Positions 57,591-63,120 of a stretch of DNA of 63,120 nucleotides are shown piece by piece. The DNA lies in assembly GCA_002482005.1 (NCBI GenBank), contig DLFD01000028.1, positions 1 to 63,120 of the forward strand, in the 5' to 3' direction. A model generated the notes under the pieces. The model was not told the origin of the DNA. It did no database searches and saw only the letters and a program-made list of their open reading frames with translations. The stretch's first letter is position 1. Each line of letters starts with the position of its first letter. The translations under genes were made by a program, and so were the position numbers. The stretch is from Lachnospiraceae bacterium UBA7729. GTDB lineage: Bacteria > Bacillota > Clostridia > Lachnospirales > Lachnospiraceae.

Positions 57591-58667
57591 ATGATGAGAA
57601 TACTGACCTGCGAGCAGGTGAGCGAGGGCCATCCGGATAAGATCTGCGACCAGATCGCCGATGCCATCGTGACGGACTGCTTAAACCACGACCCGGATTC
57701 CCGGGTGGCGATCGAGTGCCTGATGAAAGACCGGCACATCATTATCGCCGGGGAACTGACCAGCAAACAGGAGCCCGATTACAAAAAGCTCGTGAACGAT
57801 GTCTTTGAAAAGATCAGATGGGAGAAGATGGGCTACGGGAATCCTGCCATGTACGCAGGCCCTGATATCGGCCTTCTGGTAAAGCGCCAGTCTCCGGATA
57901 TCGCGCTTGGCGTTGATAAGGGCGGTGCCGGTGATCAGGGAATCATGTACGGCTATGCGACGAATGAAACACCGGAGCTCATGCCGATTCCCTTTATGGT
58001 GGCGACACGCTTCCTGCAGATCTTAAAGAACCACCCGAGCCGGATGTTCCGGGCGGATGCCAAGGCCCAGGTTTCCTACGATTATGATACCGGACGAATT
58101 ACGACCTTCCTCTGCAGCGTCCAGCATAGCCCGGATGTGGAGGTAGCAGATTTCCGGCATATCATTGAGTCGATCATGGTACTGGCCGCATCCGAGTATG
58201 TACTGAATACGGACTTTGAAAAGCTGGTCAATCCGACCGGCAGGTTTGTAATCGGAGGCAGCTTTGCAGACTGTGGCGTGACAGGTCGGAAACTGGCCTG
58301 TGACACCTATGGAGGTATCGGCCATATCGGTGGTGGTGCCCTGTCCGGGAAAGACCCGACGAAGGTTGACCGGTCTGCAGCCTACATGGCTCGGAAGATT
58401 GCAAGGGATATTGTGCTTTCCGGTTATGCGGATAAGTGCGAAGTACAGCTGGCATACGCCATTGGCGTGACGGAGCCGGTTTCTGTGTATATCGATCTTT
58501 TCGGTACGGAGTTCCAGAATCCGGAATTCATCCGCCGGTACGTGCAGGAAAACTACGACCTCACACCAAGGGGCATCATCCGGGAACTGGGGCTTCTATC
58601 CGTCGATTACAACAAGACCAGCACCTACGGACACTTCGGGAAGCAGGGCCTTCCGTGGGAGGCGTAA
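57591..58667 (+). CDS. metK: S-adenosylmethionine synthetase, phage-encoded
   Basis: 358 residues, somewhat shorter than cellular MetK (about 380-400). Family motifs are intact: TCEQVSEGHPDKICDQIADA, VDKGGAGDQGIMYGYATNE (the GAGDQG loop), and FVIGGSFADCGVTGRKLACD with GGGALSGKDPTKVDRS (the P-loop-like DPTKVDRS). It makes SAM from methionine and ATP. It precedes a phage HNH gene by a TAATG overlap and lies about 1.2 kb upstream of a phage DNA methyltransferase, suggesting extra SAM for DNA methylation, with SAM depletion or resistance to SAM-targeting defence as other options. AAAGGAACAG precedes the ATG. Confidence 0.95.
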   Translation: MMRILTCEQVSEGHPDKICDQIADAIVTDCLNHDPDSRVAIECLMKDRHIIIAGELTSKQEPDYKKLVNDVFEKIRWEKMGYGNPAMYAGPDIGLLVKRQSPDIALGVDKGGAGDQGIMYGYATNETPELMPIPFMVATRFLQILKNHPSRMFRADAKAQVSYDYDTGRITTFLCSVQHSPDVEVADFRHIIESIMVLAASEYVLNTDFEKLVNPTGRFVIGGSFADCGVTGRKLACDTYGGIGHIGGGALSGKDPTKVDRSAAYMARKIARDIVLSGYADKCEVQLAYAIGVTEPVSVYIDLFGTEFQNPEFIRRYVQENYDLTPRGIIRELGLLSVDYNKTSTYGHFGKQGLPWEA

Positions 58668-59032
58668 TGCCTGCCCATGTAAGGGTGCCCTGTAAGCACC
58701 CGGGGTGTGCGGCCCTTATACCCTATGGTTCTAAGTACTGTGACGCACACAAAAAGCTCCACCCGGAAGAGACTCGGTCGGCTTCGAGCCGGGGGTACGG
58801 TGCCGCGTGGCAGCGGGAGAGCAGGCGTTTCCTTTCGATGCCGGAGCACCGGCTCTGTGAGGAGTGCTTAAAGGAAGGACGCTACGTCAAAGCAACGGTG
58901 GTGGATCACGTCGTTCCGCACCGGGGAGATCCGACGCTCTTCTGGGATCGAAGCAACTGGCGCGGCCTCTGCAAGAGTTGTCACGACAAAAAGACCGGAC
59001 GCGAGGACAGCCATCCCACGTACCACTACTGA
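58667..59032 (+). CDS. HNH endonuclease (packaging-associated)
   Basis: 121 residues, start overlapping the metK stop (TAATG). The zinc part is VPCKHPGCAALIPYGSKYCD; the core is VVDHVVPHRGDPTLFWDRSN followed by RGLCKSCHDKKTGRED. It is the homologue of the prophage 1 HNH, with the same cos-like block downstream, so the same packaging role is likely. Its ancestral neighbour was probably the sigma-like gene, now separated by metK. Confidence 0.92.
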   Translation: MPAHVRVPCKHPGCAALIPYGSKYCDAHKKLHPEETRSASSRGYGAAWQRESRRFLSMPEHRLCEECLKEGRYVKATVVDHVVPHRGDPTLFWDRSNWRGLCKSCHDKKTGREDSHPTYHY

Positions 59033-59060
59033 AGAAGCTCTGAGGGCAGCCCCGGGGGCC

Positions 59061-59152
59061 GGGTATGAATCTCTAAAAGGCCAGTCCCCACAGACCGCCG
59101 CCCCCTCTCGCGTTCATTTCCGCGAAATTCATAGGGCGGGGGTCAGGCTGTT
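59061..59152. other. Candidate cos (packaging) site of prophage 2
   Basis: Order of words: GGGTATGAATCTCT, AGACCGCCGCCCCC, TCTCGCG, CCGCGAAATTCATAGGG, CGGGGGTC, matching the block at 9793-9876. Part of it, CCGCGAAAT(T/C)CATAGGG, is repeated at about 59338-59354. Such a repeat inside a cos region resembles a terminase-binding site. The rest of the 352-base gap to the next gene holds two terminators. Confidence 0.6.
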
Positions 59153-59202
59153 CCGGACGGCAACGAAATGATCAGCATCTGAGTTTCTCCTTCTCAGATC
59201 AA

Positions 59203-59246
59203 AAGGCGTGAAACTGTAGGAAAAACCTCAGGTTTCGCGCCTTTTT
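59203..59246 (+). terminator. Terminator 1 downstream of cos
   Basis: AAGGCGTGAAACTG ... CAGGTTTCGCGCCTTTTT forms a long stem with a T-run. A further ATCTGAG/CTCAGAT hairpin lies just before it. Confidence 0.8.
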
Positions 59247-59287
59247 ATGTGCCCGGGAGGACGAAACAGCATAGACGAAATTGATCC

Positions 59288-59317
59288 ATGCGGGGGTAAA
59301 ACTACCTCCGCATTTTT
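59288..59317 (+). terminator. Terminator 2 downstream of cos
   Basis: TGCGGGGGTA, loop AAAC, TACCTCCGCA, then TTTTTAT. It adds to the first terminator about 40 bases upstream, a strong double stop between HNH/cos and the methyltransferase operon. Confidence 0.85.
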
Positions 59318-59384
59318 ATACCTGTTTTGAAGTAAATCCGCGAAATCCATAGGGGTTTCATTCACACAAGGGAGGTGCGCGTAC

Positions 59385-59723
59385 TTGGTGGATTATATCG
59401 AAGTCGACATGAAGGAATTCATCGCCGGGTGCGCGAAACGATTCTGTCCGACCTGCGGGCAGGAGATCGAAATAGACAAAAGCGGACACACCCTTGTTGG
59501 CAGGCCCCGGAAGTTCTGCTCGGATGCCTGCAGACAGAAATTCTGGAAGGCGCACCCGAAGGTGGAGGTGTGGGCCTCCTATGAACAGAAGACCTGTCCG
59601 GTGTGCGGCGGGCTGTTTTTTGCCCAGCATGAAAACCGGCGGGAGCGGAAATATTGCAGCCGTGCCTGTGCCAACCGGGGACGGGCCGGGAAGGGAGGCA
59701 GAGATGATGGAAGCGTTTTGTAA
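59385..59723 (+). CDS. Double zinc-finger protein
   Basis: 112 residues from TTG 59385 (GGGAGG upstream). Two treble-clef-like zinc modules are visible: CPTCGQEI ... KFCSDACRQKFWK and CPVCGGLF ... KYCSRACANRGR. Such small Zn proteins accompany phage methyltransferase genes and may bind nucleic acid. No catalytic residues are seen. It overlaps the next ORF by 20 bases. Confidence 0.75.
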   Translation: MVDYIEVDMKEFIAGCAKRFCPTCGQEIEIDKSGHTLVGRPRKFCSDACRQKFWKAHPKVEVWASYEQKTCPVCGGLFFAQHENRRERKYCSRACANRGRAGKGGRDDGSVL

Positions 59724-59877
59724 CCTGCTGCTTCTTGTCGTGTTCGTCGCCGTTATGATCCTGTGGATCACGGCGCTTGTCGATAGCGATGGCAAGTGTC
59801 ATCTGGAGGATTGTACCGGGTGCCCGTACCGGCATGACTGTCAGGAGGAGAGGAGAAGGAAAGATGAAGACTGCTGA
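59704..59877 (+). CDS. Small Cys-rich membrane protein
   Basis: 57 residues. An N-terminal membrane helix (FCNLLLLVVFVAVMILWITA) is followed by a Cys cluster (CHLEDCTGCPYRHDC) and a charged tail. Four Cys with one His in a short span suggest metal binding or disulfides outside the membrane. It lies between the zinc-finger and methyltransferase genes, overlapping both. No family recognised. Confidence 0.6.
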   Translation: MMEAFCNLLLLVVFVAVMILWITALVDSDGKCHLEDCTGCPYRHDCQEERRRKDEDC

Positions 59878-61129
59878 ATTAAAAGTGCTGCCGGTATCCG
59901 TACTCAAACCGGCAGAGTATAACCCGCGTAAAAAGCTGAAACCGGGTGATAAGGAATACGAGAAGATCAAAGCCTCCATTCAGGAATTTGGTTTTGCTGA
60001 TCCACTGGTGGTAAACGCGGACATGACGATTATCGGCGGACACCAGAGACTCACCGTAGCCATGGATCTCGGTTACACCGAGGTGCCCTGCGCCGTGGTG
60101 GATATCGATAAAGTCCGGGAGAAGGCATTAAACATTGCGCTCAATAAGATCACCGGCGCATGGGATGAGAACCTGCTGGCCGATCTTTTACAGGACATTC
60201 AGGATTCGGATTTTGATCTCGGGAAGACCGGCTTTGATCCGCCGGAGATCGAGACCCTGTTCAATAAGGTACACGACAAGGCAGTGAAGGAAGATGACTT
60301 CGATGTGGAGTCGGAGCTGAAGCAGCCCGCATTTTCGAAGAAGGGCGACATCTGGATGCTTGGCAGGCACAAAGTACTCTGCGGGGACTCGACCCTACCA
60401 GAAAGCTACCAGACCCTGCTTGGCGATGTGAAGGCCAACATGGTTCTTTCGGATCTTCCGTACTTTGTGGCCTACCACGGGACGGCGGGAACCATCCAGA
60501 ACGACGACCTGAACGACGCCGATGCCTATGATTTCACCCTGAAGGCGATGAAGTGCATGGCGGATGTGCTGGCCGATGACGGCAGCATCTATATCTTCCA
60601 TGCGGATACGAAAGGGCTGATCTTCCGCAGGGCCTTTGATGAGGCTGGTTTTTACCTGTCTGGCTGTTGCATCTGGAAGAAGAACGCGCTCGTGCTGGGC
60701 CGCTCCCCGTATCAGTGGATGCATGAGCCCTGCCTGTACGGCTGGAAGAAAGACGGGAAACACCAGTGGTATTCCGACCGGAAGCAGACGACCGTCTGGG
60801 AGTATGATCGTCCGAAGGCGAACAAGGATCACCCGACGATGAAGCCGGTGGCGCTGATGGCCTATCCCATTAAGAACAGCACCATGACAAACGGCATCGT
60901 CCTTGATCCTTTCCTCGGGAGCGGCAGTACCCTGATCGCCTGCGATGAGACAGACCGTGTGGCTTTTGGCATTGAAATCGAAGAGAAGTTTGTCGATGTC
61001 ATCGTGAAGCGGTATATCCAGATCCATGACGGCGACTACGCAGATGTGTTCGTTATCCGCGATGGCCAGAAGCTGAAGTTCGACGAGGTAGCATCTTTCG
61101 AGCCGGAAGGCGGTGAGCCACTTGAGTAA
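59864..61129 (+). CDS. ParB-domain DNA methyltransferase (N4/N6, beta class)
   Basis: 421 residues. Residues 1-100 are a ParB/Srx-like domain (SVLKPAEYNPRKKLKPGDKE, DPLVVNADMTIIGGHQRLTV with the GGHQR motif). The methyltransferase core is circularly ordered as in the beta class: catalytic VLSDLPYFVAYHG first, SAM-binding VLDPFLGSGSTLIACDE last. The motif IV is DLPY rather than DPPY, a known variant. It methylates adenine or cytosine N4 in phage DNA, probably for restriction escape. GGAGAAGG lies before ATG 59864. Confidence 0.92.
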   Translation: MKTAELKVLPVSVLKPAEYNPRKKLKPGDKEYEKIKASIQEFGFADPLVVNADMTIIGGHQRLTVAMDLGYTEVPCAVVDIDKVREKALNIALNKITGAWDENLLADLLQDIQDSDFDLGKTGFDPPEIETLFNKVHDKAVKEDDFDVESELKQPAFSKKGDIWMLGRHKVLCGDSTLPESYQTLLGDVKANMVLSDLPYFVAYHGTAGTIQNDDLNDADAYDFTLKAMKCMADVLADDGSIYIFHADTKGLIFRRAFDEAGFYLSGCCIWKKNALVLGRSPYQWMHEPCLYGWKKDGKHQWYSDRKQTTVWEYDRPKANKDHPTMKPVALMAYPIKNSTMTNGIVLDPFLGSGSTLIACDETDRVAFGIEIEEKFVDVIVKRYIQIHDGDYADVFVIRDGQKLKFDEVASFEPEGGEPLE

Positions 61130-61709
61130 CGTGACCTACCACTTTGAAGGCGATACCGGGATCGGGACACTGCCGGACGGGACAAGGTTCCTCTTTGATG
61201 CCGACAAGTTCGACCGCATCCGGGATACCAAGTGGTACCGGAATTACCGGAAGCCTGGGAGTAGGAGGCTGTATCTCATCGACCGGAAAGGCAACTACCT
61301 GCACCGGGTGATCACCGGCTGCCCGGAAGGCTATGAGGTCGACCATATAAGCCTCGATACGCTGGACAACCGTTCCTGCAATCTGCGGATCGTGACGCAC
61401 CAGCAAAACCAGATCAACCACTCCCTGCAGAGGAACAACTCAAGCGGTGTGTCCGGTGTGGACTTCTATCCCCGGAACGAGAAATACCGTGCCCGGATCA
61501 AGGTCTCCCAGCAGGAGATCCACCTTGGCTACTACGATGATTTCGAGGAAGCGGTGCAGGCCCGGAACGTCGGCATGGAGTGTATGTTTGGCGAATACGG
61601 AAGATACAACGATGTCCAGGAGCCGCCGGGCTGGATCAGAGAAGATGTGGAATCACGCTGCAGACGCTTCGCAGACCTGTCGGTTTGCGGGGCGTTTTCT
61701 TCTGCCTAA
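61113..61709 (+). CDS. HNH endonuclease with AP2-type DNA-binding domain
   Basis: 198 residues. The HNH part is LHRVITGCPEGYEVDHISLD, then LDNRSCNLRIVTHQQNQINH. The AP2-like part is SGVSGVDFYPRNEKYRARIK, IHLGYYDDFEEAVQARN. This is the usual build of phage free-standing homing endonucleases. The start is GTG 61113 or TTG 61122; the latter has better distance to GGAAGG. It overlaps the methyltransferase by 17 bases. Homing or host-genome cutting is possible. Confidence 0.88.
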   Translation: MSHLSNVTYHFEGDTGIGTLPDGTRFLFDADKFDRIRDTKWYRNYRKPGSRRLYLIDRKGNYLHRVITGCPEGYEVDHISLDTLDNRSCNLRIVTHQQNQINHSLQRNNSSGVSGVDFYPRNEKYRARIKVSQQEIHLGYYDDFEEAVQARNVGMECMFGEYGRYNDVQEPPGWIREDVESRCRRFADLSVCGAFSSA

Positions 61710-61842
61710 GATGCACAAATGCTGACCGGAAGATTTGTGCACGAATTCTGCAGAATTGACTTGCTATCTGTCCGCTTCAGAGTGATGAATACACTACCCA
61801 AAGAAAACCGGCCTCCGGGCCGTAAAAACAAGGAGGTACACT

Positions 61843-62664
61843 ATGAAAGCGAACTACAACGTAACAGGCGAGGACAGGAAGCAGATGGTGGCGATCATCA
61901 GCCGGGAGGCAGGCGTGCAGGCAGTCTACACCAGGATGCCCGAATGTGCCTACATGATCGACAGCATGAAGGTTACAAAGACCGGCGAGCTTCTCTGGGA
62001 CGACCTCACGGACGCGGATCTGATCGGGAAGATCACGGCGGCCCTTGCTGCAGCAGGCTTTACCACGCAGGCGGAAGAGGATCCTGAGACGGAAGATGCT
62101 GCCGAGACTGCCGGAGATTCCGCAGAAGATGCGGGCATCGAAGGGCTGACCATTTCCTTCCCGAGGGCGGATTTCACCGAAAATGCGCTGGCCAACCTGA
62201 CGGCCCTGATCGCATCGAAACAGACGCTGATCAAAAAGGCCCTGCAGTCGGACAGCCTTGAGATGAAGCTCGACGATGAGAAGGTTTCCTTCCCCTGGTG
62301 GAACGGGATGCCGACGCCGGAGCAGATCGCAGCCTACACCGAATTCCTGACGGCTCTCGTAAAGATGGCGAAGGAAGCGAGGCGCGTGACGGCAAAGGAA
62401 AAGGCAACTGAGAGCGAAAAATACACCTTCCGGACATTCCTCCTGCGGCTGGGATTCATTGGCGCAGAGCACAAGCAAGCCCGAGCCATCCTGATGGAGC
62501 ACCTTTCCGGGCATGCCGCCTTTAAGAATCAGGCGGACGCCGACGCCTTCTATGCAAAGCTGAAGGAGAAGAAGGCTGCCACAAAAACAACTGTGGCGGA
62601 AACGACCGAGCCGGAAATCGCCGATGCTGCAGAGGAGGGTGAAGACGATGAGATTTCCGAATAA
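61843..62664 (+). CDS. Conserved 'virulence-related' phage/plasmid protein
   Basis: 273 residues. Resembles proteins of Clostridial mobile elements annotated only as virulence-related: NVTGEDRKQMVAIISREAG at the N-terminus, an acidic linker at about residues 78-98, and VSFPWWNGMPTPEQIAAYTE in the middle. The C-terminus is acidic. No enzyme motif is visible. AAGGAGG precedes the ATG. It usually accompanies DUF4314 and DUF5049 genes, as here. Function unknown. Confidence 0.75.
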   Translation: MKANYNVTGEDRKQMVAIISREAGVQAVYTRMPECAYMIDSMKVTKTGELLWDDLTDADLIGKITAALAAAGFTTQAEEDPETEDAAETAGDSAEDAGIEGLTISFPRADFTENALANLTALIASKQTLIKKALQSDSLEMKLDDEKVSFPWWNGMPTPEQIAAYTEFLTALVKMAKEARRVTAKEKATESEKYTFRTFLLRLGFIGAEHKQARAILMEHLSGHAAFKNQADADAFYAKLKEKKAATKTTVAETTEPEIADAAEEGEDDEISE

Positions 62665-62881
62665 AGAGACGGTGGAGCGAATCCGCCGGATGTACCCGGC
62701 AGGCACGAGGGTGGAGCTTCTGGCTATGGACGACCCAATGGCTCCGCCAATTGGCACACTCGGAACCGTTCTAAGCGTCGACGATATGGCCAGTTTGATC
62801 ATGCGCTGGGACAATGGATCGGGCCTCAACGTGGTCTGGCAGCAAGACCGCGTGCGGAAGGTGGATGATCCGGATGCCTGA
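62648..62881 (+). CDS. DUF4314 protein
   Basis: 77 residues with the DUF4314 pattern: VERIRRMYPAGTRVELLAMD, GTLGTVLSVDDMASLIMRWD, LNVVWQQDRVRKV. A small SH3-like beta barrel is likely. It overlaps the upstream gene by 17 bases and the next by 8. Common in Clostridial plasmids and phages; role unknown. Confidence 0.87.
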   Translation: MRFPNKETVERIRRMYPAGTRVELLAMDDPMAPPIGTLGTVLSVDDMASLIMRWDNGSGLNVVWQQDRVRKVDDPDA

Positions 62882-63050
62882 GAGAGTGAAGGAACAGATC
62901 CTTGAGATCCGCGCCACAGGCGAGACGAACATGTTTGACCTGCTGGTGGTGCAGCGGATGGCTTATGAGCGGGATTACTTCGAACTGGTCATTTTTCTGG
63001 AGGAGCACCCGAAGGAGTACGTGCACTTCATCCTGACCGGGGAGGGCTGA
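62874..63050 (+). CDS. DUF5049 protein
   Basis: 58 residues from ATG 62874: VKEQILEIRATGETNMFDLL, RDYFELVIFLEEHPKEYV. It matches DUF5049 family members, which are typically coded next to DUF4314 and amidoligase-like genes. A longer frame upstream is in a different, non-family sequence. Function unknown. Confidence 0.85.
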   Translation: MPERVKEQILEIRATGETNMFDLLVVQRMAYERDYFELVIFLEEHPKEYVHFILTGEG

Positions 63051-63063
63051 TTCCCAAAGCCAG

Positions 63064-63086
63064 AGGAGCCGGAGACGGCTCTTTTG
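63064..63086 (+). terminator. Terminator at the right end
   Basis: GAGCCG, loop GAGA, CGGCTC, then TTTT. It ends the methyltransferase-DUF5049 operon. The last 34 bases of the window are AT-rich and hold no complete gene. Confidence 0.7.
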
Positions 63087-63120
63087 GTCGTGATAAATAG
63101 TGAATGCTCAATAAATAAAG

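Noticed and set aside
58436..58666. A longer N-terminus for the HNH gene reading back into metK
   Set aside because: The frame is open but overlaps metK, whose motifs are certain; the ATG in the TAATG overlap matches the HNH family start.
59864..61129. Methyltransferase inactivated because DPPY is DLPY
   Set aside because: DLPY occurs in active phage methyltransferases, and all other motifs, including DPFLGSGST, are intact.
61710..61842. Promoter TTGACT near 61757 for the virulence-related protein gene
   Set aside because: No acceptable -10 at 16-18 bases; a small GGCC-TCC-GGCC hairpin before the ribosome binding site was seen but no function can be supported.
1..63120. tRNA or rRNA genes as attachment sites
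   Set aside because: No T-loop-like GTTCGAATCC words or cloverleaf candidates were noticed on reading; a tRNA scan would settle it.

Overview
The window looks like low-GC Gram-positive DNA, most likely from a member of the Clostridia (Lachnospiraceae-like). The phage families (DUF2800, DUF2815, P27-type small terminase, DUF4314, DUF5049, large serine recombinases), the strong AGGAGG-type ribosome binding sites and the sigma-A type promoters fit this; the species cannot be told. No rRNA, tRNA or CRISPR array was seen. Almost everything is mobile or accessory DNA: most of one prophage, a restriction/defence block, and the early half of a second prophage.

Positions 1-35036, prophage 1. A leftward operon (family A DNA polymerase, DUF2815, DUF2800 nuclease and small proteins) diverges from a rightward operon (PrimPol/D5 helicase, VRR-NUC nuclease, SNF2 helicase, sigma-like regulator). 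Then come HNH, a cos-like site, terminases, HK97-type head genes, siphovirus tail genes (with a canonical -1 frameshift site), holin, endolysin, and three tandem large serine recombinases. The polymerase gene is broken at base 80 by what looks like the end of an insertion sequence. Two AT-rich cargo cassettes sit inside the structural genes: an ImmA/IrrE-DUF4411 pair between terminase and portal, and a MarR-nitroreductase-Sir2 operon inside the tail module. A spaced motif (GCGGAA-N10-CGGGGGAACTTTAAGGA) precedes three operons, including the recombinase operon, and ties recombinases and replication genes to one element.

Positions 35096-44968, accessory and defence block. A WYL-like regulator with a ribbon-helix-helix-like N-terminus is followed by a 586-residue protein with a HEPN-type RNGFFH motif, an hsdR gene lacking its N-terminal half, intact hsdS and hsdM, an Mrr-type nuclease and an unknown protein. 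The truncated hsdR next to a serine-recombinase prophage suggests that the element inserted into hsdR.

Positions 44972-63120, prophage 2. A leftward lysogeny/SOS operon (Xre repressor, ImmA-type peptidase, Y-family polymerase, YolD-like protein) is controlled from a dense operator array. The rightward early genes are Xre proteins, Gp157, an AAA ATPase, a DUF669 ssDNA-binding candidate, a helicase, a PriCT-2/RepA-like protein, RusA and a sigma-like regulator. They are followed by phage-encoded metK, HNH with a second cos-like site, a ParB-methyltransferase, an AP2/HNH nuclease, and DUF4314/DUF5049 genes. Its terminase and structural genes would lie beyond the right edge. Both prophages share a recognisable small protein - sigma-like regulator - late promoter - HNH - cos cassette.
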